From Pseudomonas lundensis (GTDB taxonomy: Bacteria; Pseudomonadota; Gammaproteobacteria; Pseudomonadales; Pseudomonadaceae), in the NCBI RefSeq assembly GCF_002269125.1, contig NZ_NQKI01000002.1, positions 222,955 through 286,954 of the forward strand: a stretch of DNA of 64,000 bases. Reading direction: 5' to 3'. The notes under the pieces were generated by a model that searched no databases, had not been told where the DNA came from, and saw only the letters and a list, made by a program, of their open reading frames with translations. The translations under genes were made by a program, and so were the position numbers. Within the stretch, counting starts at the first letter, position 1, and every line of letters begins with the position of its first letter. Below are positions 16,550 to 24,587 of the stretch, one piece after another.

Positions 16550-18253
16550 ATGAATACTCAACTGTGGTTAAAAACAAGTACTGCCCTACTGTTGGTAATG
16601 ACTGTCAGCCTCAGTGGCTGCCACAGCGGTGGTGGCGGGTCTAAAAGTCATGTAGCGGCCAGCACACCTGATAGCAGCACGGGTGGCGGCGATGGCGGCA
16701 CTGATGGTGGAACCGGTGGCGGTACAGATGGAGGCACAGGCGGCGGCACGGGTGGCGGTACAGGTGGTGGAACCGGTGGCGGCACAGGCGGCGGCACGGG
16801 TGGTGGAACCGGTGGCGGCACAGGCGGCGGCACAGGTGGTGGAACCGGTGGCGGCACAGGCGGCGGCACGGGTGGTGGAACCGGTGGCGGCACAGGCGGT
16901 GGCACAGGTGGTGGAACCGGAGGTGGCACAGGCGCAGGCACGACCCCATTGGTGACCGGTCAAGTCGTCGGTCAGGTGGGGGCAGCACTCGGCGGCGTGG
17001 GCACGACCGTCAGTGATATTGGCACTTCTCTGGCCGCTGTTCCGGTGGTCGGTGTGGCAGGCGGGCTGGTGACCAATACCGGGAACGCGGTGACCTCTGT
17101 CACCAATGGCGTCACCAATGGCCTTGGCTCGTTGGGCACCAATAAAGACTCGCTGGGCATCACTGTGGCAGGCGCAACCAATGCCGTAAGCAATGTCGGC
17201 AAGGGCGTGACCTCCCTCGGCACAGGTGTCAGTACGTTGATCGACAACACACCGATCAGCCAGATCCCTGTGGTCGGCGGGGTGGTCAATAAAGTCACGG
17301 ATGCAACGGGAGGTTTGGTCGGCAATGTCGGCACAACGGTCACCATGATCGGCAACACCCTCACCGGTGCAGCCACCACGGGCCCGTTGAGCAAAGTGAC
17401 CGGCGGGCTGAATGACAAAGTGGTGGTGCCAGTGATTTCACTGGTGGAGAACACCACGGGCAAAGTGGGAACAGCGACCGGAATCGGTGCGCCTGTAGAT
17501 GGCCTGCTGAATAAGGTAGGGGGCGTCGTCGGCGGTCTGGGCGACAACGTGGCGGGGACAGGGAATGGCAATCCGGTGACCGGCTTGGTAGGTGGCGTGC
17601 TCAACGGTGTCGCCGGTGCCACTGACAAAGCGGGCGGTTATGTAAATCCGGCGCCTGCTGCGGGTGGGGGAACAGGCAGCGGAACCGGGGGTATCGGCGG
17701 TTTGCCGGGTGTCGGGGGGGCGGGCCTGCTGGAGACTGTGGGCGGTGTGGTCAACGGGGTCAGCACCGGCCTGGCTGGTGGTAGCACCAGTGGTGTGGTG
17801 GATGCGGCAGGCGCCAACGGCAATGCCATCGGTAATACCGTGGCGTCTGTTGGCGGCGCGCTGGGCGGCACCGGGGTTGCGAATAATGCAGCGGGCGCCC
17901 CGCTGGCAGCGGTCACCACCACGGTGGGCGCAGCGCTTAATCCGGTCACCAGCGCTGTGACGACGGTGACGCAAAACGTTGGCGCCGCCACAGGTGTGGG
18001 TGCTCCGGTCAGTGGCTTGCTCAATCAGGTCGGCGGCGCGGTCAGCAGTGTTGGCGTCAAAGTGGATGCGGGCAGCAACAACCAAGTCGTGAGCGCAGTC
18101 GGTCAAACGGTCAATACCGTGGGCGCAACGGTGGGTGCGGTCGGGGGGCTGTTGAACGGCGGCACCACCGCTGAAGGCGGTGCGGCAACCGGTGGTTTGG
18201 GCGGTTTGGGTGGGGTACTCGGAGGCCTGGGCAATCTGGGCAAGAAAAACTAA
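16550..18253 (+). CDS. Gly/Thr-repeat surface lipoprotein (annotated elsewhere as collagen-like)
   Basis: A 567-residue protein. A lipoprotein signal peptide ends LSGC (Cys24), followed by HSGGGG, which lacks an inner-membrane retention residue, so an outer-membrane or surface site is likely. Residues 44 to about 132 are almost pure TGGG tetrapeptide repeats with a few Asp. The remaining 430 residues are low in charge and built from degenerate Val/Gly/Asn/Thr-rich repeats around themes such as GGVVNKVTDATGGLVGNVG and GAPVSGLLNQVGGAV, ending GGLGNLGKKN. No enzymatic motif, RTD repeat or TPS secretion domain is visible. A TpsB transporter gene follows after a terminator. ATG 16550 is preferred to the in-frame codon at 16436 because it starts the signal peptide. 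An adhesin or matrix role is inference. Confidence 0.8.
   Translation: MNTQLWLKTSTALLLVMTVSLSGCHSGGGGSKSHVAASTPDSSTGGGDGGTDGGTGGGTDGGTGGGTGGGTGGGTGGGTGGGTGGGTGGGTGGGTGGGTGGGTGGGTGGGTGGGTGGGTGGGTGGGTGAGTTPLVTGQVVGQVGAALGGVGTTVSDIGTSLAAVPVVGVAGGLVTNTGNAVTSVTNGVTNGLGSLGTNKDSLGITVAGATNAVSNVGKGVTSLGTGVSTLIDNTPISQIPVVGGVVNKVTDATGGLVGNVGTTVTMIGNTLTGAATTGPLSKVTGGLNDKVVVPVISLVENTTGKVGTATGIGAPVDGLLNKVGGVVGGLGDNVAGTGNGNPVTGLVGGVLNGVAGATDKAGGYVNPAPAAGGGTGSGTGGIGGLPGVGGAGLLETVGGVVNGVSTGLAGGSTSGVVDAAGANGNAIGNTVASVGGALGGTGVANNAAGAPLAAVTTTVGAALNPVTSAVTTVTQNVGAATGVGAPVSGLLNQVGGAVSSVGVKVDAGSNNQVVSAVGQTVNTVGATVGAVGGLLNGGTTAEGGAATGGLGGLGGVLGGLGNLGKKN
16679..16944 (+). repeat. In-frame minisatellite: 12-base subunit, 36-base higher-order unit
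   Basis: The TGGG codon block is built from 12-base units grouped into a 36-base unit. The marker GGAACC recurs in phase with AACC at 16771, 16807, 16843, 16879 and 16915, exactly 36 bases apart, and once earlier at 16711. Units are nearly identical in DNA sequence, so copy number may change between strains by slippage or recombination without breaking the frame. Confidence 0.9.
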
Positions 18254-18306
18254 CGAATTGCACCTGGCCGGTTCGACGGCCTCACCTACAGCGCCTACGC
18301 TTGGTT

Positions 18307-18344
18307 GAGACGAGAGGTTCTGATGAGCCTCTCGTCTTTTTTTT
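18307..18344 (+). terminator. Rho-independent terminator between the Gly-rich lipoprotein and TpsB genes
   Basis: GACGAGAGG and CCTCTCGTC form a 9-base stem with a 10-base loop, followed by eight T. It would separate the lipoprotein transcript from the transporter gene unless read through. Confidence 0.9.
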
Positions 18345-18436
18345 GAGCCAAGGATCTAGGGCTTGCACCGGGTAGCGTCGCCCTGAGATGACGCGCCCAC
18401 CTGGTTATGTCGCTGTTGTTGACCATGGAGTGTCAT

Positions 18437-20119
18437 ATGCGTACTTACGTTCCCCTCGTACTTTTTGTGCTGACCCCGTGCGTCACGGCCGAGCCCTTGC
18501 CGCGCTACCTGAACAGCAACGAAATGATGCAGACCCTGCCCACCCCTAACCTGCCGGTAGATGCTTACCGCCCGCAAAAGCCTGCGTTGCAATTGCCCAA
18601 GCCGGGCGCGGTCGAGCCGCCACCGTTGGTGATGGGCACCAAACTGACCATCCGCAAATTGCAGATTGAAGGTGGCACTGTGTACCCGCTCAAGGAGTTG
18701 GGCGCCGCCTATCAATCGTTACTGGGCCATGAGATCACCCTGGCCCAATTGATCGATGCCACGCGCACCATTACCCAGCGCTACCAAGCGGATGGCTATT
18801 TGCTGTCGTACGCGTTTTTGCCGCCGCAAAATTTTGATCAAGGGTTAGTGCGCGTGGTGCTGGTCGAGGGGTATATCCGCGATTACACCGTGCAGGGTGA
18901 TGTGGGGCGTGTGAAGGGCTTTATTGATGAACTGGTGGACAAGCTCAAGGGCGAGCGTCCGCTGACCCGCAAAACCTTCGACCGTTACGCAACGCTGATG
19001 GGCCGTCTTCCCGGTGTGACGCTGCAAGCTCAAGTGCCACCCCCCGGCACCACAGATGGTGCCTCGACCCTGACCATTAACGCCAGCCGCAAACCCTTCA
19101 CCACCAGCATGAGCCTCACCGAAGGTAGCCGTGACAGTACGCAGGCACTGTTCGGGGTCAGCAGCAATTCACAAACGTCGATGGCCGAGCAGTTGAGCAT
19201 CAGTGGGCTGTTCCCGCCGGGCAACGACAAAGAGCATTACTACCGCATCGACTACAGCCAGTATCTGAACGCCGAAGGCACTCAGTTAAGCCTGTACGGA
19301 GCGCGCTATCGCAGCGACCCGGGCAGCAGCATTGCCACCAGCGACGGCTTCGAACTCAAGCCGCATCGCGAAAACGACCGCTTCTCGGTAGGCGTCAGTC
19401 ACCCGCTGATTGCAGCGCCCAATCAATGGCTGAGTGTCGGTGCCCGGTTGTATGGCGTGAATGACCGTACCGATTACGACGTGGTCGGTTACCCGGTCAG
19501 CCTCAGCGAAAAAACGGATGTGCGCGCCTTGGCGTTCGAGGGCGACTGGCGCAAGTCTGATAAACAGCAGCTGCGCATCGTCAGCGCCGGTGTCTATCAG
19601 GGCATGAAAGGTTTGGGCGCCAAGAGTGAAACCAACCTGACCGGCAATCAGTACGACCTGGATTTTTTTCGGCTGCGTTTATCCGGCGTGCAGAGCGACA
19701 GCTTTTTCGAGAATTGGCAGGGTGTGATGTCCGGCGCCCTGTACTGGAGTGCAGACAGCTTGCCCGACAGCGAACGGGCAGTGTTTGGCGGGCAAAACTT
19801 TGGCCGCGGTTACCCCGACGATCAAGCGTCCGGCGACAAGGGGTGGGGGGTCGCCTACGAGGTCAATTACAGCTTCAACCGCGAGGGTGCGTGGGTGAAA
19901 CTGCTTCAGCCTTACGTGGTGCTGGACAAGGCCAAAACCTGGTTTAACGATTTGCCGTTTAAGGGCTCGGACATGTCCTCGGCGGCAGTCGGGCTGCGTT
20001 TTGGCGACAAGCGTTATTACAACATTGCCCTTGAAGCGGCCAAGCCGATGTCCGACATGGCGCTGGACAGCTTCAACCGCCGCCCGCGCTACACCTTGAG
20101 TTTCAGTTATCAGCTATAG
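18437..20119 (+). CDS. TpsB/FhaC/ShlB-type two-partner secretion outer-membrane transporter
   Basis: A 560-residue protein with a signal peptide (MRTYVPLVLFVLTPCVTAEP), a Pro-rich linker, a ShlB-type POTRA domain (LTIRKLQIEGGTVYPLKELG, then ITQRYQADGYLLSYAFLPPQ), a second POTRA-like segment (VRVVLVEGYIRDYTVQGDVG) and a 16-strand barrel region with alternating pattern ending in a terminal aromatic-type strand (YTLSFSYQL). The loop-6 region reads GGQNFGRGYPDDQ, close to the FhaC-family VRGY motif. Such barrels export TpsA exoproteins, but no gene with a TPS domain is nearby; the only neighbour on the same strand is the Gly-rich lipoprotein. GGAG six bases before ATG 18437 fixes the start; the frame is open to 18407. 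Confidence 0.88.
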   Translation: MRTYVPLVLFVLTPCVTAEPLPRYLNSNEMMQTLPTPNLPVDAYRPQKPALQLPKPGAVEPPPLVMGTKLTIRKLQIEGGTVYPLKELGAAYQSLLGHEITLAQLIDATRTITQRYQADGYLLSYAFLPPQNFDQGLVRVVLVEGYIRDYTVQGDVGRVKGFIDELVDKLKGERPLTRKTFDRYATLMGRLPGVTLQAQVPPPGTTDGASTLTINASRKPFTTSMSLTEGSRDSTQALFGVSSNSQTSMAEQLSISGLFPPGNDKEHYYRIDYSQYLNAEGTQLSLYGARYRSDPGSSIATSDGFELKPHRENDRFSVGVSHPLIAAPNQWLSVGARLYGVNDRTDYDVVGYPVSLSEKTDVRALAFEGDWRKSDKQQLRIVSAGVYQGMKGLGAKSETNLTGNQYDLDFFRLRLSGVQSDSFFENWQGVMSGALYWSADSLPDSERAVFGGQNFGRGYPDDQASGDKGWGVAYEVNYSFNREGAWVKLLQPYVVLDKAKTWFNDLPFKGSDMSSAAVGLRFGDKRYYNIALEAAKPMSDMALDSFNRRPRYTLSFSYQL

Positions 20120-20127
20120 CGAGCCAG

Positions 20128-20156
20128 GCCCGCGAGGGCAACCTCGCGGGCTTTTC
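20128..20156. terminator. Terminator between the tpsB-like gene and the receiver gene
   Basis: GCCCGCGAGG and CCTCGCGGGC pair across a GCAA loop and are followed by TTTT. It lies between two convergent genes. Confidence 0.85.
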
Positions 20157-20174
20157 GGCGCGCAAATCGGGGCT

Positions 20175-20585
20175 TCAGCTGTCGATGGACTTGGGGTTCG
20201 GCTTAGGGAAGAGGCTGTCCAGCGTATCGAGCAGACGCATGTGATAGATGGGTTTGCGGAGCAGGTCCAATACCTGCAAACGCAACAGGTCGCTGACATC
20301 ATCCATGTCGGCATGTCCGGATACGACGATCACCGGCAGGTGTTGACGCGAGGTGTGTTCACGCAAGCGCCTGATGAGGGCAATACCACTCTCTTCTGGC
20401 ATGCGCAGGTCGGTAATCACCAGGGCAATGTCCGGGTGGTTGGTCAGCTGTTGCAAAGCGATCTTGACCGAGGTGGCGAGGTGGCAACAAAAGCCTTCGC
20501 CCTCCAGCAACTCGGCCAGTTCAGAAAGTCCATCCTCTTCGTCATCCACTAGGAGAAGCTGTTGGCGTGTCGAAGAGGAGGTCAT
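20175..20585 (-). CDS. Single-domain response regulator
   Basis: A 136-residue stand-alone receiver domain: acidic pair VDDEE, phospho-acceptor Asp59 in VITDLRMP, VVSGHAD and KPI lysine, with no output domain. It may act as a phosphate shuttle or sink, or by binding a partner. It sits at the flp end of the Tad locus, on the same strand as flp, about 50 bases beyond the flp stop. A link to the PprA kinase is plausible but only positional. Start ATG 20585 has CAGGAA six bases before it; the frame is open to 20633. Confidence 0.82.
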   Translation of the reverse strand: MTSSSTRQQLLLVDDEEDGLSELAELLEGEGFCCHLATSVKIALQQLTNHPDIALVITDLRMPEESGIALIRRLREHTSRQHLPVIVVSGHADMDDVSDLLRLQVLDLLRKPIYHMRLLDTLDSLFPKPNPKSIDS

Positions 20586-20637
20586 GTTGCATTCCTGAAA
20601 AAGGGTAGGGTGCAGAGTGTAGGCCTGATGCACAGAC

Positions 20638-20865
20638 CTATGTCACTGGCGTTCCGCCCAATCCTCTGACCAAGTCGTTGAATGTGGACTTGACCACACC
20701 CGACAGCGGCGTGACAAACAATGCAAGCACCACGGCAACCATCGCGGCAATCAGGGCGTATTCAATACCTGAAGCGCCATCCCGGCGTTTGATCAGTTGC
20801 CGGGTCTGGTACACGCAAAACGCCTGAGTCGGCACATACACTTTCAGAACAGTATCTAGAAGCAT
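20638..20865 (-). CDS. flp: Flp-type (type IVb) pilin precursor
   Basis: A 75-residue prepilin. The 30-residue leader ends RRDG, and cleavage after that Gly leaves a 45-residue mature pilin starting ASGIEYALIAAMVAVVLALF, with Glu5 and Tyr6 as in Flp pilins, and one hydrophobic helix. The cut should be made by FppA (encoded at 29574-30047). AAGGAG seven bases before ATG 20865 sets the start; the frame is open to 20964. It is transcribed divergently from rcpC across a 342-base gap. The leader is long for the family but matches the pseudomonad type. Confidence 0.9.
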   Translation of the reverse strand: MLLDTVLKVYVPTQAFCVYQTRQLIKRRDGASGIEYALIAAMVAVVLALFVTPLSGVVKSTFNDLVRGLGGTPVT

Positions 20866-21207
20866 CTGACTTCTCCTTAGTGCGCCGCAACGGGCACTGT
20901 GTAACGTGGGTGCTACATACTTCCGATGTGCCATCAGAGCATTGTCAACAAAGCCGGACCTCACAACTGTAATAAAGGATTAATCACAAAGTACTAATCC
21001 AAACGGACGATGAGGTGCGGATCCAAAAAACGTAAACAAATCAAAGTCCTTAAATCTCCTGTCAGAAATAATCCGGTCAGTAATGGCGTTTTGTCCTACC
21101 TGCGCTACCTTCAAATAGCGAAATGGTTGCAACCGTCCGACCGTTCATAGCTACCTGATTGCGCATGATTTTTTGTCTGCCGTACGCAGTGGGGAAGGGA
21201 GAACCAT
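20866..21207. promoter_or_regulatory. Divergent flp / rcpC promoter region
   Basis: No gene is seen in these 342 A/T-rich bases. GGATTA (20977-20982) and TAATCC (20995-21000) form a perfect inverted repeat with a 12-base gap upstream of flp, a candidate site for PprB or another regulator of the Tad locus. A GGGGAAGGGAG stretch just before 21208 is the rcpC ribosome site. Confidence 0.5.
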
Positions 21208-22143
21208 ATGAACAATCGCCGCAGTCTGGTGCTAGCAGCGGTGCTGTTTTTAGGGGCCATTGCCGCCGGTTTTTGGGGGCTGATGCTGACCCGTCATCAG
21301 CCTGTGCCACCTGCCCCTGTGGCGCAGGTGGTGGAGCAAGGTGTGGCCAATGTTGAGGACCAGACCAAACATGCCGTGGTGGTGTTAACCCGCGATGTAG
21401 CCCCGCATGTGGCCCTGACTGCCGATGATTTGACGCTGGAAAAATTGCGCACGGCGCCTGTCGGCAGCCTTACCTCTATCGATCAGGCGGTGGGTCGCAC
21501 CCCGTGGCGCGGGCTGAATGCTGGCACGTGGCTCAATGAGCAAAGCTTTGAAATCGGCGGGCCGTTGGCGCGCATGATTCGCCCTGACGAACGCGCACTG
21601 GCGGTGGCGATTGATGAAGTGGCCGGCGCTGCCGGGCAGTTCGGTCCCGGCGATTACGTCGACATTTTGCTGTTTCTGCGTCAGGACACCGCCAACCCTG
21701 AACCTTCGACCCAAGTGGTGTTGCCCGCAGTGCGGGTCCTGAGCATCGGCGATGAATTAGGCCTGAGCAGCGATGGCCAGCCACTCAGTCAGGCGCTGAC
21801 CGCCGAGCAGGCGCAGCAACAAGCTCAGCGGCGCGTGGCGGCCCGCACCGTGGTCCTGGCGATCCCGGAGCCACTGGTCAATCAACTGATGCTCGCCGCA
21901 CAAGCTGGCACTTTGCGCCTGGCGGTGCACAGCGCACAAGAACAACGCTTGAGCAAATACTGGTCAGGTGAGCAGGACGCTGCGGCCAATCTGGAGACCG
22001 CCAGGCGCAGCCTGTATCAGTTCAATCAACTGGCGATGGCCAGCCCGCTCAAGGCGCCACTCAATGCCCCGACCGGTGTGCCGCGACCCCGTGGCATCGA
22101 AATCATCCGCGGCAATCAAGCAGCCCAGCCGTCAACCCAATAA
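21208..22143 (+). CDS. rcpC: Tad pilus assembly protein RcpC/CpaB
   Basis: A 311-residue periplasmic protein with an N-terminal membrane anchor (SLVLAAVLFLGAIAAGFWGLML), followed by an SAF-type domain (VVVLTRDVAPHVALTADDLT) and the RcpC/CpaB core (FGPGDYVDILLFLR). It is thought to assist the RcpA secretin and pilus extension. It is the first gene of a run of tightly packed plus-strand tad genes. ATG 21208 has a strong upstream ribosome site. Confidence 0.9.
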   Translation: MNNRRSLVLAAVLFLGAIAAGFWGLMLTRHQPVPPAPVAQVVEQGVANVEDQTKHAVVVLTRDVAPHVALTADDLTLEKLRTAPVGSLTSIDQAVGRTPWRGLNAGTWLNEQSFEIGGPLARMIRPDERALAVAIDEVAGAAGQFGPGDYVDILLFLRQDTANPEPSTQVVLPAVRVLSIGDELGLSSDGQPLSQALTAEQAQQQAQRRVAARTVVLAIPEPLVNQLMLAAQAGTLRLAVHSAQEQRLSKYWSGEQDAAANLETARRSLYQFNQLAMASPLKAPLNAPTGVPRPRGIEIIRGNQAAQPSTQ

Positions 22144-22173
22144 GAAATGCCCGATCTGCAAGGAAGCCCTCGC

Positions 22174-23400
22174 ATGAGTCAACGTTGTGTGCCGCTGTTC
22201 AAACAAGTTGTCTGGACGCTGATGTTGAGCGGCCTGTCTGTGCAAATGGCTGTGGCGGCATCGGCCCAATGCGCGTCACTGGGGGCGTTGCCCGCTGTGC
22301 TGGAAGTGGCGCAGGGCACCCAACAAGCACTGGATTCACCCGTCAGCATCACCCGCATTGCCGTGGGTGACCCGACCATTGCCGATGTACACGCCAATGG
22401 CGACAGTGCCTTTTTACTGACCGGCGTTGCGCCGGGTACTACCAGCCTGATGGTCTGGACCGCCTGTTCCAAATCACCGCGCCAGAGCATGGTGTTCGTC
22501 AAGGGCAAAGCGACTGCAGCGCTGACCAGTGCCGCGCTGTCACCGTCTGAAGACCCGACGTTGCCCAGTCAGGTACAGACGGATATCCGCTTCGTAGAAG
22601 TCAGCCGCACCAAGCTGCAAGAAGCCAGTACCTCGATTTTCGGCATGGGCAGCAACTTCCTGTTCGGTTCGCCGGGCTCGCTGATTACCACGGCGGAAAA
22701 CGTCATCACCGGCGGTCCTCCGGCCAACAACAAGTACTTCAACATCGGTTTTGGCGGCGGGCGTGTCAGGGCCATGATTAATGCCCTCGAAGGCAGCGGC
22801 TTTGCCTACACCCTGGCGCGCCCGAGTCTGGTGGCGCTGAGCGGCCAGAGCGCAACGTTTCTCGCCGGCGGCGAAGTGCCAGTGCCGGTGCCCAGCAGTG
22901 GCAGCGACAACGTGTCGATCGAGTACAAAGAGTTCGGCATCCGCCTGACCTTGACCCCCACCATCGTAAGCCGCGACCGCATCGTGCTCAAAGTCGCCCC
23001 TGAAGTCAGTGAACTGGACTACACCAATGCGGTGAATATCGCGGGCACGATGGTGCCGGGTCTGAATGTGCGCCGCACCGATACCAGTATTTCCCTGGCC
23101 GATGGCGAAAGTTTTGTCATCAGCGGCTTGATCAGTTCGCGCAACAGCTCGCAGGTGGACAAGTTTCCGGGGTTAGGCGACATCCCGATTCTCGGGGCCT
23201 TTTTCCGCTCCTCCAACATCAGCCGCGAAGAGCGCGAGTTGCTGATGATTGTGACCCCGCACCTGATTCAACCGTTGGCGGCCAATGCCCAATTGCCTTC
23301 TCTGCCCGGAGAAAAACTGCGCAATTACGACCCCAATTGGTACCGCTTGTACTTCCTCGAAAACGGCAACTTTAATCGCCGTAGCGGGTTATCCAAATGA
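22174..23400 (+). CDS. rcpA: Tad outer-membrane secretin RcpA/CpaC
   Basis: A 408-residue secretin that forms the outer-membrane channel for the Flp pilus. A signal peptide (VVWTLMLSGLSVQMAVAAS) is followed by an N-terminal BON/N-like domain (VAQGTQ, then ITRIAVGDPTIADV) and a secretin core with VPVPSSG and the conserved end LGDIPILGAFFRSSNISREERELLMIVTPHLIQP. AAGGAA eight bases before ATG 22174 favours this start over ATG 22147. Its stop overlaps the tadZ start by four bases. Confidence 0.93.
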   Translation: MSQRCVPLFKQVVWTLMLSGLSVQMAVAASAQCASLGALPAVLEVAQGTQQALDSPVSITRIAVGDPTIADVHANGDSAFLLTGVAPGTTSLMVWTACSKSPRQSMVFVKGKATAALTSAALSPSEDPTLPSQVQTDIRFVEVSRTKLQEASTSIFGMGSNFLFGSPGSLITTAENVITGGPPANNKYFNIGFGGGRVRAMINALEGSGFAYTLARPSLVALSGQSATFLAGGEVPVPVPSSGSDNVSIEYKEFGIRLTLTPTIVSRDRIVLKVAPEVSELDYTNAVNIAGTMVPGLNVRRTDTSISLADGESFVISGLISSRNSSQVDKFPGLGDIPILGAFFRSSNISREERELLMIVTPHLIQPLAANAQLPSLPGEKLRNYDPNWYRLYFLENGNFNRRSGLSK

Positions 23401-24587
23401 GCCAGAGCTTGAGCCAGACGTTTCTCGCATTGACGCGAAACAACACCGATCTTGAGTGGTTACAAGGCGCACTGGCGCCCATGGGCCAAGTGGTGGGCGC
23501 TGGCACGGGCAGTCTGGATGAGTTGCTGGCGCTGGTGGATGTCACCTTCGCCGGGCTGGTGTTCGTGGGACTGGACCGCGAGAAAGTGGTGTCGCAGTGC
23601 GCATTGATTGAAGGCGCGCTGGAAGCCAAACCGATGTTGGCCATCGTGGCGCTGGGCGATGGCATGGACAATCAGTTGGTGCTCAACGCCATGCGCGCCG
23701 GTGCGCGGGATTTTGTCGCATATGGTTCGCGCTCCAGCGAAGTGGCCGGGTTGGTTCGACGCTTGAACAAGCGGCTGCCCGCCGTTACACCCAATGCGCA
23801 GCTGGGCGGCCTGACCGTGATGTACAGCGCGCAGTGCAACGCCGATGGCGCCTTGCTGTCCAGTCATCTCGGGCTGGTCGTGCAGAAGAGCGATCAGCAA
23901 ACCCTGTTGCTTGATTTGGGTTTGCCCCGTGGCGACAGCCTCACGCTATTGGGGCTGGAAAGTTCGTTCTACTTTGGCGATGCCCTGCGCCACTTGCGGC
24001 GACTGGACAGCACGCTGATCGACAGCGCCTTCACCGCCGCCCCCGGCGGTTTGCGCATCCTGGCCTACAGCGACAGCGATGAACCGCTGGAGCACACCAG
24101 CGCGGCCGAGCTGTACATGCTGCTCAGTGCTTTGCGTCAGCATTTTCAACACATCGTGGTGAACCTCACGGGCCAGCCTGACAGCGAAGCATTGCGCACA
24201 TTTGTCAGCCATTGCGACAAGTTGTTGTGGTACGCCGACCAGAACATCCTCGACTGCCGACGCAATCTGGCGATCCTCAACCTGTGGCGCGCCAAAGGCA
24301 TGAAGCTCGAACATGCGCGGCTGTTGGTGGACCGTTACCTGCGGGGTGTGGCGCCCGACGCCGACGCTCTGGCCAAGACGTTTGGCCTGGAAGTGCTGGT
24401 CAGCTTGCCGCCCGCCGACGAGTTGCGAATGAACGCCAAAAACCAGGCCACCACGCTGTTCGAGCTGGGCCCGCGCGAGGCCCTGAGCCAAGGCCTGAAA
24501 ACCTTGGGTGAGCGCTTGGCCAAACGCTCGCAAGGGCTGGCCAAGCCGCCCGCCCATTGGCTGACACGCCTCTGGGGGCCTAAATGA
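23397..24587 (+). CDS. tadZ: Pilus assembly ATPase-like protein TadZ/CpaE
   Basis: A 396-residue cytoplasmic protein of the ParA/MinD-like TadZ family, with an N-terminal receiver-like domain (LVFVGLDRE, then AMRAGARDFV) and a C-terminal ATPase-like domain (LLLDLGLPRGDSLTLLGL). TadZ places the pilus machine at the cell pole and recruits TadA. The region where the P-loop should be (residues 142-156) reads MYSAQCNADGALLSS and lacks the Lys-Gly-Gly...Lys signature, so ATP binding may be weak or lost. It overlaps both neighbours by ATGA. Confidence 0.88.
   Translation: MSQSLSQTFLALTRNNTDLEWLQGALAPMGQVVGAGTGSLDELLALVDVTFAGLVFVGLDREKVVSQCALIEGALEAKPMLAIVALGDGMDNQLVLNAMRAGARDFVAYGSRSSEVAGLVRRLNKRLPAVTPNAQLGGLTVMYSAQCNADGALLSSHLGLVVQKSDQQTLLLDLGLPRGDSLTLLGLESSFYFGDALRHLRRLDSTLIDSAFTAAPGGLRILAYSDSDEPLEHTSAAELYMLLSALRQHFQHIVVNLTGQPDSEALRTFVSHCDKLLWYADQNILDCRRNLAILNLWRAKGMKLEHARLLVDRYLRGVAPDADALAKTFGLEVLVSLPPADELRMNAKNQATTLFELGPREALSQGLKTLGERLAKRSQGLAKPPAHWLTRLWGPK

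Noticed and set aside
16648..16941. Antisense frame coding for Pro-rich PPVPPP repeats
   Set aside because: It is the mirror of the TGGG repeat on the real gene. Length comes from the repeat, with no ribosome site or plausible start.
16679..16944. CRISPR-like periodicity of 36 bases
   Set aside because: Units are contiguous and in frame with no unique spacers, and no cas genes are near.
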